Shown one piece after another: positions 16,108 through 24,518 of a DNA stretch of 64,000 nucleotides (position 1 is the first letter of the stretch; every line of letters starts with the position of its first letter). This stretch comes from Allonocardiopsis opalescens (GTDB lineage Bacteria > Actinomycetota > Actinomycetes > Streptosporangiales > Streptosporangiaceae): positions 310,001-374,000 of the forward strand of contig NZ_PVZC01000008.1 of the NCBI RefSeq assembly GCF_003002095.1. Direction: 5' to 3'. Under the pieces are notes generated by a model, which ran no database searches, was not told the DNA's origin, and was given only the letters and a program-made list of their open reading frames with translations. Position numbers and translations under genes: made by a program.

Positions 16108-16864
16108 GGCAACGGAGGCGGGCGGCGTCGGCGCTACAGTGCCCGCGGCGCCTCCCTCGCCCGAGGCGGGGACGGCCCGCACCTCCGTCACCCAGCGGGC
16201 GATCGCACAGATCAAGGCGATGATCGCTGACGGCACCCTGCGCGCCGGGCAGCGGCTGCCCACCGAACGCGAGTTCGCGGTGCAATTGGGCCTGTCCCGC
16301 AGTTCGATGCGCGAGGCGACCCGCGCGCTGACCAGCCTCGGCGTACTGGAGGCCCGCCACGGCGCCGGCGTCTACGTCACCGGGCTGCGCCCGAGCGACC
16401 TGCTGGAGACCTTCGGTGTGGTCGCCGAGTTCTCGCGCGGCACGGCGCTGATCGAGCTGATCCAGGTCCGGCGCATCCTGGAGCCCTACGCCACCTCGAT
16501 CGCCGCCGCCCGGATCACCCCCGAGCAGCTCGCCGAGGTGCACACGCATCTGGAGCGCATCGGCGAGGGCACCAGTGTGGAGGAGATGGTCGCCGCCGAC
16601 CTGGACTTCCACCAGGCCATCGTGAGCGCGGCCGGGAACTCGGCGCTGACCGCGATCGTCGAGGGGCTGTCCTCGCGCACCTTCCGCGCCCGGGTCTGGC
16701 GCGGCCACAAGGACGCCGGGGTCGTCTCACGGCTGCGCAACGACCACGACCGCATCTACCAGGCGCTCATCCAGCGCGACCCCGAGGCCGCGCGCGCCGC
16801 CGCCACCACTCACATCCTCGAAGTGGAGAACTGGCTGCGCGCCAACATCGCCGACTACCAGTGA
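16100..16864 (+). CDS. GntR family regulator, FadR/FCD type, of L-fucose catabolism
   Basis: This 254-residue protein has a winged helix at about 28-90 (AIAQIKAMIADGTLRAGQRL, REFAVQLGLSRSSMREATRA, ARHGAGVYV) and an all-helical FCD ligand-binding domain at about 105-250 with its metal-site Asp and His residues (DLDFHQAIVSAAGN, NDHDRIYQALIQRD, THILEVENWL). FCD repressors commonly sense sugar acids, so an intermediate such as L-fuconate is a plausible inducer (inference). The start is GTG at 16100 with GGAGGGG 7 nt upstream; a longer plus-strand frame through Pro/Arg-rich DNA is rejected. It is cotranscribed with the mutarotase gene and divergent from the fucose operon. Confidence 0.9.
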   Translation: MDKATEAGGVGATVPAAPPSPEAGTARTSVTQRAIAQIKAMIADGTLRAGQRLPTEREFAVQLGLSRSSMREATRALTSLGVLEARHGAGVYVTGLRPSDLLETFGVVAEFSRGTALIELIQVRRILEPYATSIAAARITPEQLAEVHTHLERIGEGTSVEEMVAADLDFHQAIVSAAGNSALTAIVEGLSSRTFRARVWRGHKDAGVVSRLRNDHDRIYQALIQRDPEAARAAATTHILEVENWLRANIADYQ

Positions 16865-16883
16865 ACCGACCGACAGGAGAACC

Positions 16884-17198
16884 ATGCGCGTCGCCGTGCA
16901 CGTCCGGCTCAGGCCGGGCACCGAGGAGGCCTACGACCGCGCGCACCGCGAGGTGCCCGCCGAGCTGACGGCCGCCATGGCGCGGGCGGGGGCCCGCGAC
17001 TGGACCGTCTGGCGCAGCGGCCTCGACGTGTTCCAGCTGATCGAGTGCGACGACTACCCGCGGCTACTGGCCCAGCTGGCGGAGGACCCGGTGAACATCA
17101 CCTGGCAGCGGCGGATGGCCGAACTGCAGGAGGTCACACACGACTACTCCGCCGCCGGAGCCGACAAGGGCCTCCCGCAGGTGTGGCGGCTGCCGTGA
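16884..17198 (+). CDS. L-rhamnose/L-fucose mutarotase family protein
   Basis: This 104-residue ferredoxin-like protein belongs to the RhaM/DUF718 family (RVAVHVRLRPGTEEAYDRAH, DWTVWRSGLDVFQLIECDD, ITWQRRMAEL). Members interconvert alpha and beta anomers of L-rhamnose or L-fucose and speed entry into pyranose-specific enzymes. It starts 19 nt after the FCD regulator stop with AGGAGA 6-7 nt before the ATG, so both genes form one transcript. In this context L-fucose mutarotation, feeding the aldo-keto reductase, is the likely role. Confidence 0.9.
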   Translation: MRVAVHVRLRPGTEEAYDRAHREVPAELTAAMARAGARDWTVWRSGLDVFQLIECDDYPRLLAQLAEDPVNITWQRRMAELQEVTHDYSAAGADKGLPQVWRLP

Positions 17199-17211
17199 CG
17201 CACCGGACCCG

Positions 17212-17271
17212 GCCGGTCCGGGCGGGCGGTCGCGGTCACCCCGCCGGACCGCGGCGCCCGCCCGGACCGGC
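17212..17271. terminator. Large inverted repeat between convergent genes
   Basis: GCCGGTCCGGGCGGGC (17212-17227) and GCCCGCCCGGACCGGC (17256-17271) form a perfect 16-bp stem with a 28-nt loop. It lies between the mutarotase stop and the flavin-monooxygenase stop and probably terminates both transcripts. Confidence 0.72.
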
Positions 17272-18281
17272 TAGCCCAGCCCGAACTCCTTCGCCAGCAG
17301 CTCGAAGCTCCGCTCACGCGCGGCGAGCTCGGGGTGCGGTGTCGCGATCATGACCTCGTCGGCCGCGCCCGCCTCGGCGAGCCGCCGCAACCGGTTGCCG
17401 ATTTGCGACGGCGTGCCGGTGAACAGCCGCGGCCCCATCGCCTCGCGCGCCGCCGCGTACCCGGGCGCGCCCTGGAACTCGCGCGCGTCGGCCATCGAGG
17501 TGGGGGTGCGCCGGTTGGAGCGCATCTTGCTCATCGTCAGCGTCCAGTAGGCGGCGAAGTCCTCGGCCTCGGCGGCGTCGTCGCTGGCGAAGGCGATCAC
17601 CGAGAAGCTGCTGCGCGGCCGCTCGGCGAAGCGCGACGGGGTGAAGTCGCGGCGGTAGAGGGTGAGCATCGCGGTGGCGGCATCGGGGTTGATCTGCTGC
17701 GCGAAGGCGTACGGCAGGCCGTGCTCGGCGGCGTAGCGGGCGCCGTAATCGCTGGAGCCGAGCATCCACAGCTGCGGCAGTTCGGGGACCTGCGGCGCGA
17801 CCGTGATCGAGGCGAACGGGTGGTCGTCGGGGAAGCCGCCGGTGAAGAAGGCGAACAGTTCGTCGGCCAGCGCGGCGAAGTCGTCGCCGAGAACCGCTTC
17901 GCGCGAGCGGCGCAGCGCCAGCGCGGTGACGCCGTCGGTGCCGGGGGCGCGGCCGAGGCCGAGGTCGATGCGGCCGGGGAACATGGCCTCAAGGGTCTGG
18001 AACATCTCGGCGACCTTCAGCGGCGCGTGGTTGGGCAGCATGATGCCGCCCGCGCCGACCCGCAGCGTGCTGGTGGCCGCGGCCACCCGTCCGATGACCA
18101 GCTCCGGCGCGGTGCAGGCCAGCCCGATGGAGTTGTGGTGCTCGGAGAACCAGATGCGCTTGTACCCGAGGCGCTCCACCGTCCGCGCGACCTCGACCAC
18201 CTCGGCGAGCGCCTGGGTGGCGGTCACCTCCGGAGGTGTGATCACGTAGTCCAGCACCGACACCCTCAGCGGTTCAGCCAC
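17271..18281 (-). CDS. LLM class flavin-dependent oxidoreductase (MsnO8-like)
   Basis: This 336-residue bacterial-luciferase-fold protein opens with LRVSVLDYVITPPEVTATQA and RLGYKRIWFSEHHNSIGLA, the EHH being a hallmark of the single-component LLM group. GGIMLPNHAPLKVAEMFQTL, GRIDLGLGRAPGTD and LWMLGSSDYGA follow. It would use FMNH2 or a related reduced flavin. MsnO8-like members occur both in antibiotic clusters and as stand-alone housekeeping genes, so no substrate can be assigned. The GTG start at 18281 is preceded by GGAAGGGAAG; the longer frame upstream overlaps the next gene and is rejected. Confidence 0.87.
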   Translation of the reverse strand: MAEPLRVSVLDYVITPPEVTATQALAEVVEVARTVERLGYKRIWFSEHHNSIGLACTAPELVIGRVAAATSTLRVGAGGIMLPNHAPLKVAEMFQTLEAMFPGRIDLGLGRAPGTDGVTALALRRSREAVLGDDFAALADELFAFFTGGFPDDHPFASITVAPQVPELPQLWMLGSSDYGARYAAEHGLPYAFAQQINPDAATAMLTLYRRDFTPSRFAERPRSSFSVIAFASDDAAEAEDFAAYWTLTMSKMRSNRRTPTSMADAREFQGAPGYAAAREAMGPRLFTGTPSQIGNRLRRLAEAGAADEVMIATPHPELAARERSFELLAKEFGLG

Positions 18282-18388
18282 GCCGCTTCCCTTCCGCACG
18301 CACGGGATCTGTGAGACTCCACTCCATGGCTGGCAGCGCCCGGGCCCCGCCGTTTGTTCCCGGTCCGCGGCGGAATCGGCCGGCGGGC

Positions 18389-19144
18389 TCAGCCCAGGCG
18401 GTCGGCGGCGGAGTTGACGGCGGCGGTCAGCGCCTTGAGGTAGGCGCGCAGCAGCCGGGCGGTGACGGCGGTGAAGTCGGGTTCGTTGAGCGGCCCGGCC
18501 TGGCTCCAGGAGTTCGCGCCGCCCAGCACCCAGCCGCGCACCACGGCGGCGTACAGCCGGGACGCCTCTTCCGAGTAGCCCGGCAGCGCGGGCAGCCCCG
18601 ACGCCTCGGTGCCGGCGCGCAGCGTCTTGCGCGCCCAGGCGAAGTAGCGCCGCCAGGGGTGCGGCTGCCCGGCGTAGAGGGCGAGGTCGTCGGCGGCGGT
18701 CAGCGCGTCGGACAGCTCGGTGCGCGCCTCGTCCAGGTCGACCAGCGGGCGCCGTGCCAGCTGGTGCTGGCGCGCGCCGTCGATGAGGGCCACCCAGGGC
18801 ACCTGGGGGTCGTCCTCGGCGCGGTGGTAACGCACCGAGAAGCTGAGCCCGCCGCGTGCGACCGCGCACCAGATCGTCAGCGCGAAGGAGTTCGGCAGGG
18901 CCACATCGGTGTGGTGGCGGGGCGGCCGCACCTCCAGCCAGCAGGTGCGCACCCGCTCGCGGTCCAGCAGCTGCCCCCATGCGGGCAGCCCGCGGCCGAG
19001 GTCGTCGCCGAGCCGGAACACGTACTCGGCGCCGGGCGGTCTGTGCGCGGCGGCGAATTCCACCACCTTGCCCGGACGCAACTGCGTGACATGGGCATTT
19101 CCGAGGACGACGAGGGACGCTGCGGTGTTGAGGACGCCATGCAC
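18389..19144 (-). CDS. Unrecognised protein divergent from the NACHT gene
   Basis: I do not recognise this 251-residue protein. It has no signal peptide or membrane helix. The N-terminal half (about 1-125) is rich in beta-forming segments (SLVVLGNAHVTQLRPGKVVE, ALTIWCAVARGGLSFSVRYH). The C-terminal half (about 135-250) is mainly helical with conserved-looking aromatics (HPWRRYFAWARKTL, YSEEASRLYAAVVRGWVLGG). The start is a GTG at 19144 without a clear ribosome-binding site. It is separated by 194 bp of relatively AT-rich DNA from the divergent NACHT gene, which suggests shared control and possibly a two-gene system. No function is assigned. Confidence 0.7.
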   Translation of the reverse strand: MHGVLNTAASLVVLGNAHVTQLRPGKVVEFAAAHRPPGAEYVFRLGDDLGRGLPAWGQLLDRERVRTCWLEVRPPRHHTDVALPNSFALTIWCAVARGGLSFSVRYHRAEDDPQVPWVALIDGARQHQLARRPLVDLDEARTELSDALTAADDLALYAGQPHPWRRYFAWARKTLRAGTEASGLPALPGYSEEASRLYAAVVRGWVLGGANSWSQAGPLNEPDFTAVTARLLRAYLKALTAAVNSAADRLG

Positions 19145-19337
19145 GCAGACAGTGTGACGTAGATCGGCTCCGAAGGCACTATTTCCGGCCCATTATGTTC
19201 CAGACGGCAAATCATGACGGCCCGGCACCCGAAACGTCCTGAATTCATCGGACCAAACTGGCACAATTAGCGATGAGACCGTTACAGAACGTTTCTCCCC
19301 AAGCCAGGCAGAACACCGCGAATTCCCCGGAGGCCCG
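19145..19337. promoter_or_regulatory. Divergent promoter region of the NACHT locus
   Basis: These 193 bp have clearly lower GC than the surroundings. GAAACGT (19231-19237) and ACGTTTC (19289-19295) form a 7-bp inverted repeat 51 bp apart, which could be a looping operator. No confident -35/-10 pair is visible. GGAGG lies 5-6 nt before the NACHT start codon. Confidence 0.45.
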
Positions 19338-22300
19338 ATGCCGCCCCGTGCGCGCCCGCACGCCCTCAGCTACGCCGACGCCGTCCGCCTGCTCGGCGCC
19401 GACCAGAGCCGGCTCGTCCGCCTGCTCGACCTCGCCGCCAAGGCCGCCGCCGGGTTCGGCACCGCGTCGACCCTCGGCGGCCTCGACCTCTTCGCCGTCC
19501 GCGAGGACGCCGTCAAGTGGGGCCACGAGATCGTACGGAGCCTGCGCGAGCGCATCACCGGCATTAGCCGGATGAAACGGACAGATCGCTTGGTGGCAGC
19601 ACATTCCATCATCGTCGTCACGGCCTTCTTCGAGGTGCTGGACGAGGAACTGCAATCTGCAAATGCGTCGCTAAAGCTGGCCGACCTGGAGATCAACCGG
19701 GAGGAACAGGTCGCGCTCGCGGCCGGCGGCAGCCTGCCTGAGCACTATCGGCAGCTGCTCGGACAGCTAGTCTCCGAGCGCATCCCGCTCCCCTCGCCGC
19801 ACATGCCCTTCGAATCAGCGCTACACGAGCTCGACGGGTACTACAAGGCTCTGGCCATCTCACTACGCCGCTTCGTCTCCGGGCTGGCCGCATGGCACGA
19901 GATGGACGCGGGCGTGCGCCGCAGGATCGAACCATCCGAACTCGACATCGCCGCCCGCGCGGTCTCGCGCTACGAAGAGCTGTACCTTCGCCTCACCGCC
20001 GATATTCCTGAGTTCGCGCTCTGGTCGGGGCTGCGCGACCACCAGGCCACTCGCCGCACCGTCGAGGGCGTCGGCACCGAGCTGGCCGTACGACTGTCCG
20101 CACTCTCGACCGGGCTGTCCGGAGTACGCGATCTTCTGCAGGAGATGAGCGGCGGCCGTGGCGCGACGGAGGCGCGCGCCGAGCTGAGCGCCCATTACCG
20201 CGCCGCACTGGACCGTCCGGTGCTGACCGAGCGCTACCCGTACCCCAGGGTGACCCTGCCGCCGCTGGCCGACGCCTACGTCAACCCCCACTGCCGGATC
20301 GCCCTGCTGGGACACGACAGCCTGCCGGCCTCCGACGACTGGTGGGAGGAGCAGGCGCACCCCGTCGAGGTACAGAGCGGACTGCTGCGGCATCTCAGCG
20401 CACCGCATGCGCAATCGGCGCCGCTGGTCGTACTCGGCCATCCGGGAGCGGGCAAGTCCGTGCTCACCACGATGCTCGCCGCCCAACTGCCCGCGAACGA
20501 CTTCCTGCCGGTGCGGGTGGAGCTGCGCGCCGTCGCCGCGAACGCCTCGATCCTGGACCAGGTAGAGGAAGCACTGCGTCAGCGCCTGCAGCGCCGGGTG
20601 GAGTGGCGCGAACTGGCCGACACGGCCGACGGCGCGCTTCCCGTGATCATGCTGGACGGCTTCGACGAACTGCTCCAGGCCACCGGCGTGCACCGCAGCG
20701 ACTACCTCAACCAGGTCGCGCGCTTCCAGCAGGACTCGGCCGACCGGGGCCGCCCGGTGGCCGCGATCGTGACCAGCAGGACCGTGGTCGCCGACCGCGT
20801 CCTGTATCCCGAGGGCAGCGCGGCCATGCGGCTGGAGCCCTTCGACGACGACCAGGTCACGGCCTGGCTGGAGGTGTGGAACCGAACCAACGCCGATCAG
20901 TTGGCCGCGCGCGGCGTCCGTCCGCTCACCCCTGAGGTCGCCCTCTCCCAGCCCGAACTCGCCCGCCAGCCGCTGCTGCTGATGCTGCTCGCCCTCTACG
21001 ACTCGGCCGCCAACGCACTGCACGGCGCCGCCGGACTCGCGTCTGCCGACCTCTACGAACGGCTGCTCACCGAGTTCGCCCGCCGCGAGGTACGCAAGCA
21101 CCGGCCGGACCTGTCCTCCGATGACGAGGAGAACGAGATAGCGGAGGAACTGGACCGGCTGGCACTGGTGGCGGTGGCCATGTTCGTCCGGCGCGCCCAG
21201 TCGGTGACCGAGTCCCAACTCGACCGCGATCTCGCGGTGCTGCGGCCCGGCGAGCCGGTCGCCGGCGGCCGCGGCTTCAGCAGACCGCTGACCGCCGCCC
21301 AGATCGTGGTGGGCCGCTTCTTCTTCGTGCACGAGTCGCGCGCCACCCGCGACAGCGAGCACGAGCGCGCCTTCGAGTTCCTACACGCCACCTTCGGCGA
21401 GTACCTGGTGGCGCGGCTGGTCGTGCACACGCTGGCCGACCTGGCGGTCGAGCACGCGGCACCGGCCAGGCGGCGCGCACACCGCACCAGGCCGGACGAC
21501 GGTTTCCTGTTCGCACTGCTTTCCTTCGCCGTCCTGACCGGACGCGAAGCACAGTTGGACTTTACCGACGACATCCTGGCCCGGCTTCCGAGAGACGAGC
21601 GGCACGACTGCCGCGCGTTCACGATCGAGCTGCTCGCCGACGCGCTGGACGACCAGCCGACCCGCGCCTACCGCGACTACAGCCCCGTGCGGACGCCCAC
21701 CAGCGCGCGGCTGGCGGCGTACTCCGCGAACCTGGTGGCGCTGGCCGTGCTCGCCTCGGAGGGACCGCTCCCCGTGACCGATCTGCTCGGTGTGGACGAG
21801 CCGAGGACGCCGTGGAGCCGGTACGCCCACCTGTGGCGCGGCCAGCTGCCCATCGAGGAGTTCAACACCTTCGTCGACGCGTTCCGGGTGGACTGGTCGT
21901 CAGATTACCGCCTGGTCATCTACCGGGAGAACGGCGCACCGATCATCCTGTCCGATCTCCGGCCGGGAGGTCGTCTTTTCGGATCACTTGCCACGCCCGA
22001 CTACCTGACCGATTATCGGGCGCCACTCGAAAGCGAATTCGGTTTGATGATGCGGCGCGCCAATTTCTTCCAATCGTACACGCGCACCGCGTCCATGCAC
22101 ACCCTGGCGCCCTACGCCGAATATCTCGGCTCTGGCATCGGACACTGGGTGTACGACTTCCACTCTGATCACGGCGTCGTCGACATGGCCACCACCGGCC
22201 GCCTGCTGCTCGAACTCCGGTTGCGCCCGATCAGCCAGAGCGACATCGCCCGGCGGGCCGCCCTCTACCAAAGATGCTGGGAACTTGCCAATGGGCCTGA

Positions 22301-22571
22301 TGAGCGAGTGGAATGGCGCGGATTGGTTCTCCGCCAGCTAACCGAGGACGCCGCCCAACTCAATGCCGAGCAAATGATAACAATTTTCAACGCCTTGGAC
22401 GAGACGGCGCCACTAACCCCGGAAGACCTGATCGGCGTAATGAGAGTGTTCTGGCGCTTCCATCCGGCCGTGCAGATCTTCGACGACGAGCGTGCCCTGC
22501 AAGTTCGGGAGCTTCTCATCACGCAGGGACATCCCGACCCGTTCCCCGCAGGCTGGGTGCGCGACTCTTAG
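19338..22571 (+). CDS. NACHT-domain STAND NTPase, candidate defence/conflict protein
   Basis: This 1077-residue protein has three parts. Residues 1-about 300 are helical; the opening HALSYADAVRLLGADQ and DRLVAAHSIIVVTAFFEVL resemble the NACHT N-terminal helical domain usually called NNH7 (my recollection). A NACHT NTPase follows: Walker A GHPGAGKS (367-374), Walker B VIMLDGFDELL (436-446) with the NACHT-type D-G-x-D-E, and a helical winged region ending about 690 (FEFLHATFGEYLVARLV). About 690-1077 is a C-terminal region without recognisable repeats, a likely sensor. STAND proteins of this kind oligomerise on sensing a trigger; many bacterial NACHT proteins give phage resistance. The 3' end is AT-richer than its neighbours, hinting at transfer. 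A clear GGAGG supports the ATG. Confidence 0.88.
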   Translation: MPPRARPHALSYADAVRLLGADQSRLVRLLDLAAKAAAGFGTASTLGGLDLFAVREDAVKWGHEIVRSLRERITGISRMKRTDRLVAAHSIIVVTAFFEVLDEELQSANASLKLADLEINREEQVALAAGGSLPEHYRQLLGQLVSERIPLPSPHMPFESALHELDGYYKALAISLRRFVSGLAAWHEMDAGVRRRIEPSELDIAARAVSRYEELYLRLTADIPEFALWSGLRDHQATRRTVEGVGTELAVRLSALSTGLSGVRDLLQEMSGGRGATEARAELSAHYRAALDRPVLTERYPYPRVTLPPLADAYVNPHCRIALLGHDSLPASDDWWEEQAHPVEVQSGLLRHLSAPHAQSAPLVVLGHPGAGKSVLTTMLAAQLPANDFLPVRVELRAVAANASILDQVEEALRQRLQRRVEWRELADTADGALPVIMLDGFDELLQATGVHRSDYLNQVARFQQDSADRGRPVAAIVTSRTVVADRVLYPEGSAAMRLEPFDDDQVTAWLEVWNRTNADQLAARGVRPLTPEVALSQPELARQPLLLMLLALYDSAANALHGAAGLASADLYERLLTEFARREVRKHRPDLSSDDEENEIAEELDRLALVAVAMFVRRAQSVTESQLDRDLAVLRPGEPVAGGRGFSRPLTAAQIVVGRFFFVHESRATRDSEHERAFEFLHATFGEYLVARLVVHTLADLAVEHAAPARRRAHRTRPDDGFLFALLSFAVLTGREAQLDFTDDILARLPRDERHDCRAFTIELLADALDDQPTRAYRDYSPVRTPTSARLAAYSANLVALAVLASEGPLPVTDLLGVDEPRTPWSRYAHLWRGQLPIEEFNTFVDAFRVDWSSDYRLVIYRENGAPIILSDLRPGGRLFGSLATPDYLTDYRAPLESEFGLMMRRANFFQSYTRTASMHTLAPYAEYLGSGIGHWVYDFHSDHGVVDMATTGRLLLELRLRPISQSDIARRAALYQRCWELANGPDERVEWRGLVLRQLTEDAAQLNAEQMITIFNALDETAPLTPEDLIGVMRVFWRFHPAVQIFDDERALQVRELLITQGHPDPFPAGWVRDS

Positions 22572-23083
22572 TCCGCGGGCCGCCCCGGCAGCAGCTTCGC
22601 GAAGGCGACGTACGGATAGCTCAACTCCCCCAGCGCCCCCTCGCCCAGCGCCTCGTACCCGGTCGCCTCGTACAGCCCCACCGCCTCGGGCTGGCGGAGG
22701 CCGGTGTTCAGGACCAGCCGCCGGTAGCCGCGCCGGACGGCCTCGGCCTCCAGGGCGGCGAGCACCCGCCGGGCGTGGCCGCGGCGGCGTTGGTCGGCGG
22801 CGGTCCAGACGCGCTTGAGTTCGGCGGTGTCGGCGTCCCAGCGGCGGAAGGCGCCGCCCGCGACGGTGCGGCCGTCGCGTTCGGCGATGAGCAGGCAGCC
22901 GTCCGGCGGGGCGAAGTCGCTGTCGGGGAAGCGGCTCAGCTCGGTGTTGCCGCCGTAGCGGCGCTGGTACTCCTCGCCCAGCGCGTCCAGCAGCGGCCGC
23001 GCCGCCGGGTCGGACATGGCGACCGCCCTGATGCCCAGGGCGCCGCCGTGGCGGTCGGCCTGGCAGGCGGCGTCGACGCTCAT
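22568..23083 (-). CDS. GNAT family N-acetyltransferase
   Basis: This 171-residue acetyltransferase has the CoA-binding motif RRRGHARRVLAALEAEA (about 106-122) and the strand RRLVLNTGLRQPEAVGLYEATGYEAL after it. SDFAPPDGCLLIAERDGRTVAGGAFR forms the central sheet. The ATG at 23083 has AGGAGGGAG 7 nt upstream, which decides the start over a longer frame. Its stop overlaps the NACHT stop on the opposite strand by three bases (convergent genes). Substrate unknown. Confidence 0.87.
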   Translation of the reverse strand: MSVDAACQADRHGGALGIRAVAMSDPAARPLLDALGEEYQRRYGGNTELSRFPDSDFAPPDGCLLIAERDGRTVAGGAFRRWDADTAELKRVWTAADQRRRGHARRVLAALEAEAVRRGYRRLVLNTGLRQPEAVGLYEATGYEALGEGALGELSYPYVAFAKLLPGRPAD

Positions 23084-23409
23084 CCGCGCTCCCTCCTCGG
23101 ATCGGCCGCGAGCGGCCGCCCCACAGGTTAGGTCACGACCTGGACCGATTCGTCCCCGGGTCCGCGAGCGCATCCAGCGCGGGCCCGCACGCACGGGCAA
23201 GACGCCTCGGACCGGTCCACCGTCGCCGTCCACGGGTCGTTGACGAACTGACCGTCCGACTCGTGCCGCAAGAACGGCCGGAGTGGCGCCCCTGGCCGCA
23301 GATTCCAGCCCTCTCCCAGGGGCGGCGACAGTGACAGTCCCCCACCGCCTGCCAGGGCGCCGCCGAACCTTCGAACGGAAGGCGCGCTGCGCTCGCTGCT
23401 ATGGCCGCC

Positions 23410-23829
23410 CATGGCCACACCAGCGCCACATCGCCGCAGTCGCCGGACGCCGCCGACGGCGGAGCAAGTCCATCGCGAACCCGACAGACCGCGAAGGCAG
23501 ACACTGACCATGACCACCCGCATACGTGGTGACCCCGGAACCGTCCGCCCGCACCGATGCGGCAGCCGTCGCGTAACAGGGAGGCAACGGGAGGCGAGTT
23601 GTGCCCGCTTCCAGCCACCCATGGCCGCACCACCGCCACAGCGCCGCAATAGGCGGACGCCGCCGACAGCCGAGCAAGTCCATCACGGAGCCGACAAACC
23701 GCGAAAGCGGACATGAACCATGACCACCCGCATACGCGGCCACCACAGAGCCGGTCCACCTGCACCAATGCGGCAACTGCCACGCAACGGAGAGGCACGC
23801 GCCCGTGCGCGCACGTGTGCCTATTGCCG
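23410..23829. repeat. 210-bp tandem direct duplication
   Basis: Unit 1 (23410-23619) and unit 2 (23620-23829) start with CATGGCC and share CCATGACCACCCGCATACG at the same offset (23508 and 23718). The first about 120 bp match at about 84% without gaps by my count; the remainder is more diverged, with a small indel. The divergence shows the duplication is old. Confidence 0.8.
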
Positions 23830-23914
23830 CACAAGCGCCCAAGCACGGCACGGCCCGCGGTCAGCACCCTCTTCGGCACTACCAGATCGCATGGCCGTCC
23901 GGTCGCGACCGCGT

Positions 23915-23958
23915 CCGGCTCTGGTCGGGGCGGAATCGTCCGTCCCGACCAGAGCCGG
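23915..23958. other. 20-bp perfect hairpin with tetraloop
   Basis: CCGGCTCTGGTCGGG (23915-23929) pairs with CCCGACCAGAGCCGG (23944-23958). The inner CGGA/TCCG extends the stem through one G-T pair to 20 bp closed by an ATCG tetraloop. No T-tract follows on either strand. It could be a terminator, an RNA element or a mobile-element relic; no adjacent gene end explains it. Confidence 0.65.
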
Positions 23959-24224
23959 AAAGCTGCGTGGCGGCACGCGCCCAAGCTCCATATACGCCAT
24001 AGCCGCACCATCGCTCACGGACGGGCCCAGCCCGCAGTCAAACGCCCTCTCGCACTACCGGATCGAATGGGCGTCGGGTCTCGACCCGTGTCCCCACGGT
24101 GCTCTGAAGCGGTCCGCCCATACCGGTACGGCGGAAGCCGGGTGCCGGAAGGCGCTCGCCCGGACTCGTCCTCGGTGCATCACGGCCGCATCGCTGCCGT
24201 GGCCGAGGACAGCGCGACCAGGTG

Positions 24225-24317
24225 CCGCCATTTCGATCGGACAGTCCGCCTGATGACCAGATCATGCTCGCCTCGTAGCCGCGGCCCCGGGGCTGGTCAC
24301 CTGCGCCGAAATGGCGG
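24225..24317. repeat. Nested inverted repeats
   Basis: The outer arms CCGCCATTTCG (24225-24235) and CGAAATGGCGG (24307-24317) are perfectly complementary over 11 bp. Inside them TGACCAG (24254-24260) and CTGGTCA (24293-24299) form a second 7-bp pair. The arrangement could fold as one long stem-loop in RNA. Confidence 0.55.
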
Positions 24318-24492
24318 AAGCGTCGCTGAGAGGCACGCTCGTGCTTTGTCCTACGGCCGCGCGACCCCACCGCCACATCAATGCCCGTGGAGGAACGTGG
24401 TCGACGGCACCATGAGGGTTCTACCGACCGCTCGGTTCGCCGATCAGGGTCCCTGCGCTGCCGCCGCGCGGGCATCCGCCCGAATGGAAACG

Positions 24493-24518
24493 GTCGAAGC
24501 CCGAGTTCGGGTCTCGAC
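24493..24518 (-). terminator. Hairpin after the SWIM gene
   Basis: GTCGAAGCCCGA (24493-24504) and TCGGGTCTCGAC (24507-24518) form an 11-bp imperfect stem 12 nt beyond the stop codon of the minus-strand SWIM gene. It is a plausible terminator without a T-tract. Confidence 0.5.

Noticed and set aside
23410-23829. Possible CRISPR-like array
   Set aside because: Only two long diverged units, no short regular repeats and spacers, and no cas genes.
23133-24011. A 292-codon minus-strand frame with internal repeats (VCGWSW...SAFAVCR)
   Set aside because: The repeats are just the 210-bp DNA duplication translated; there is no codon bias, ribosome-binding site or recognisable domain.
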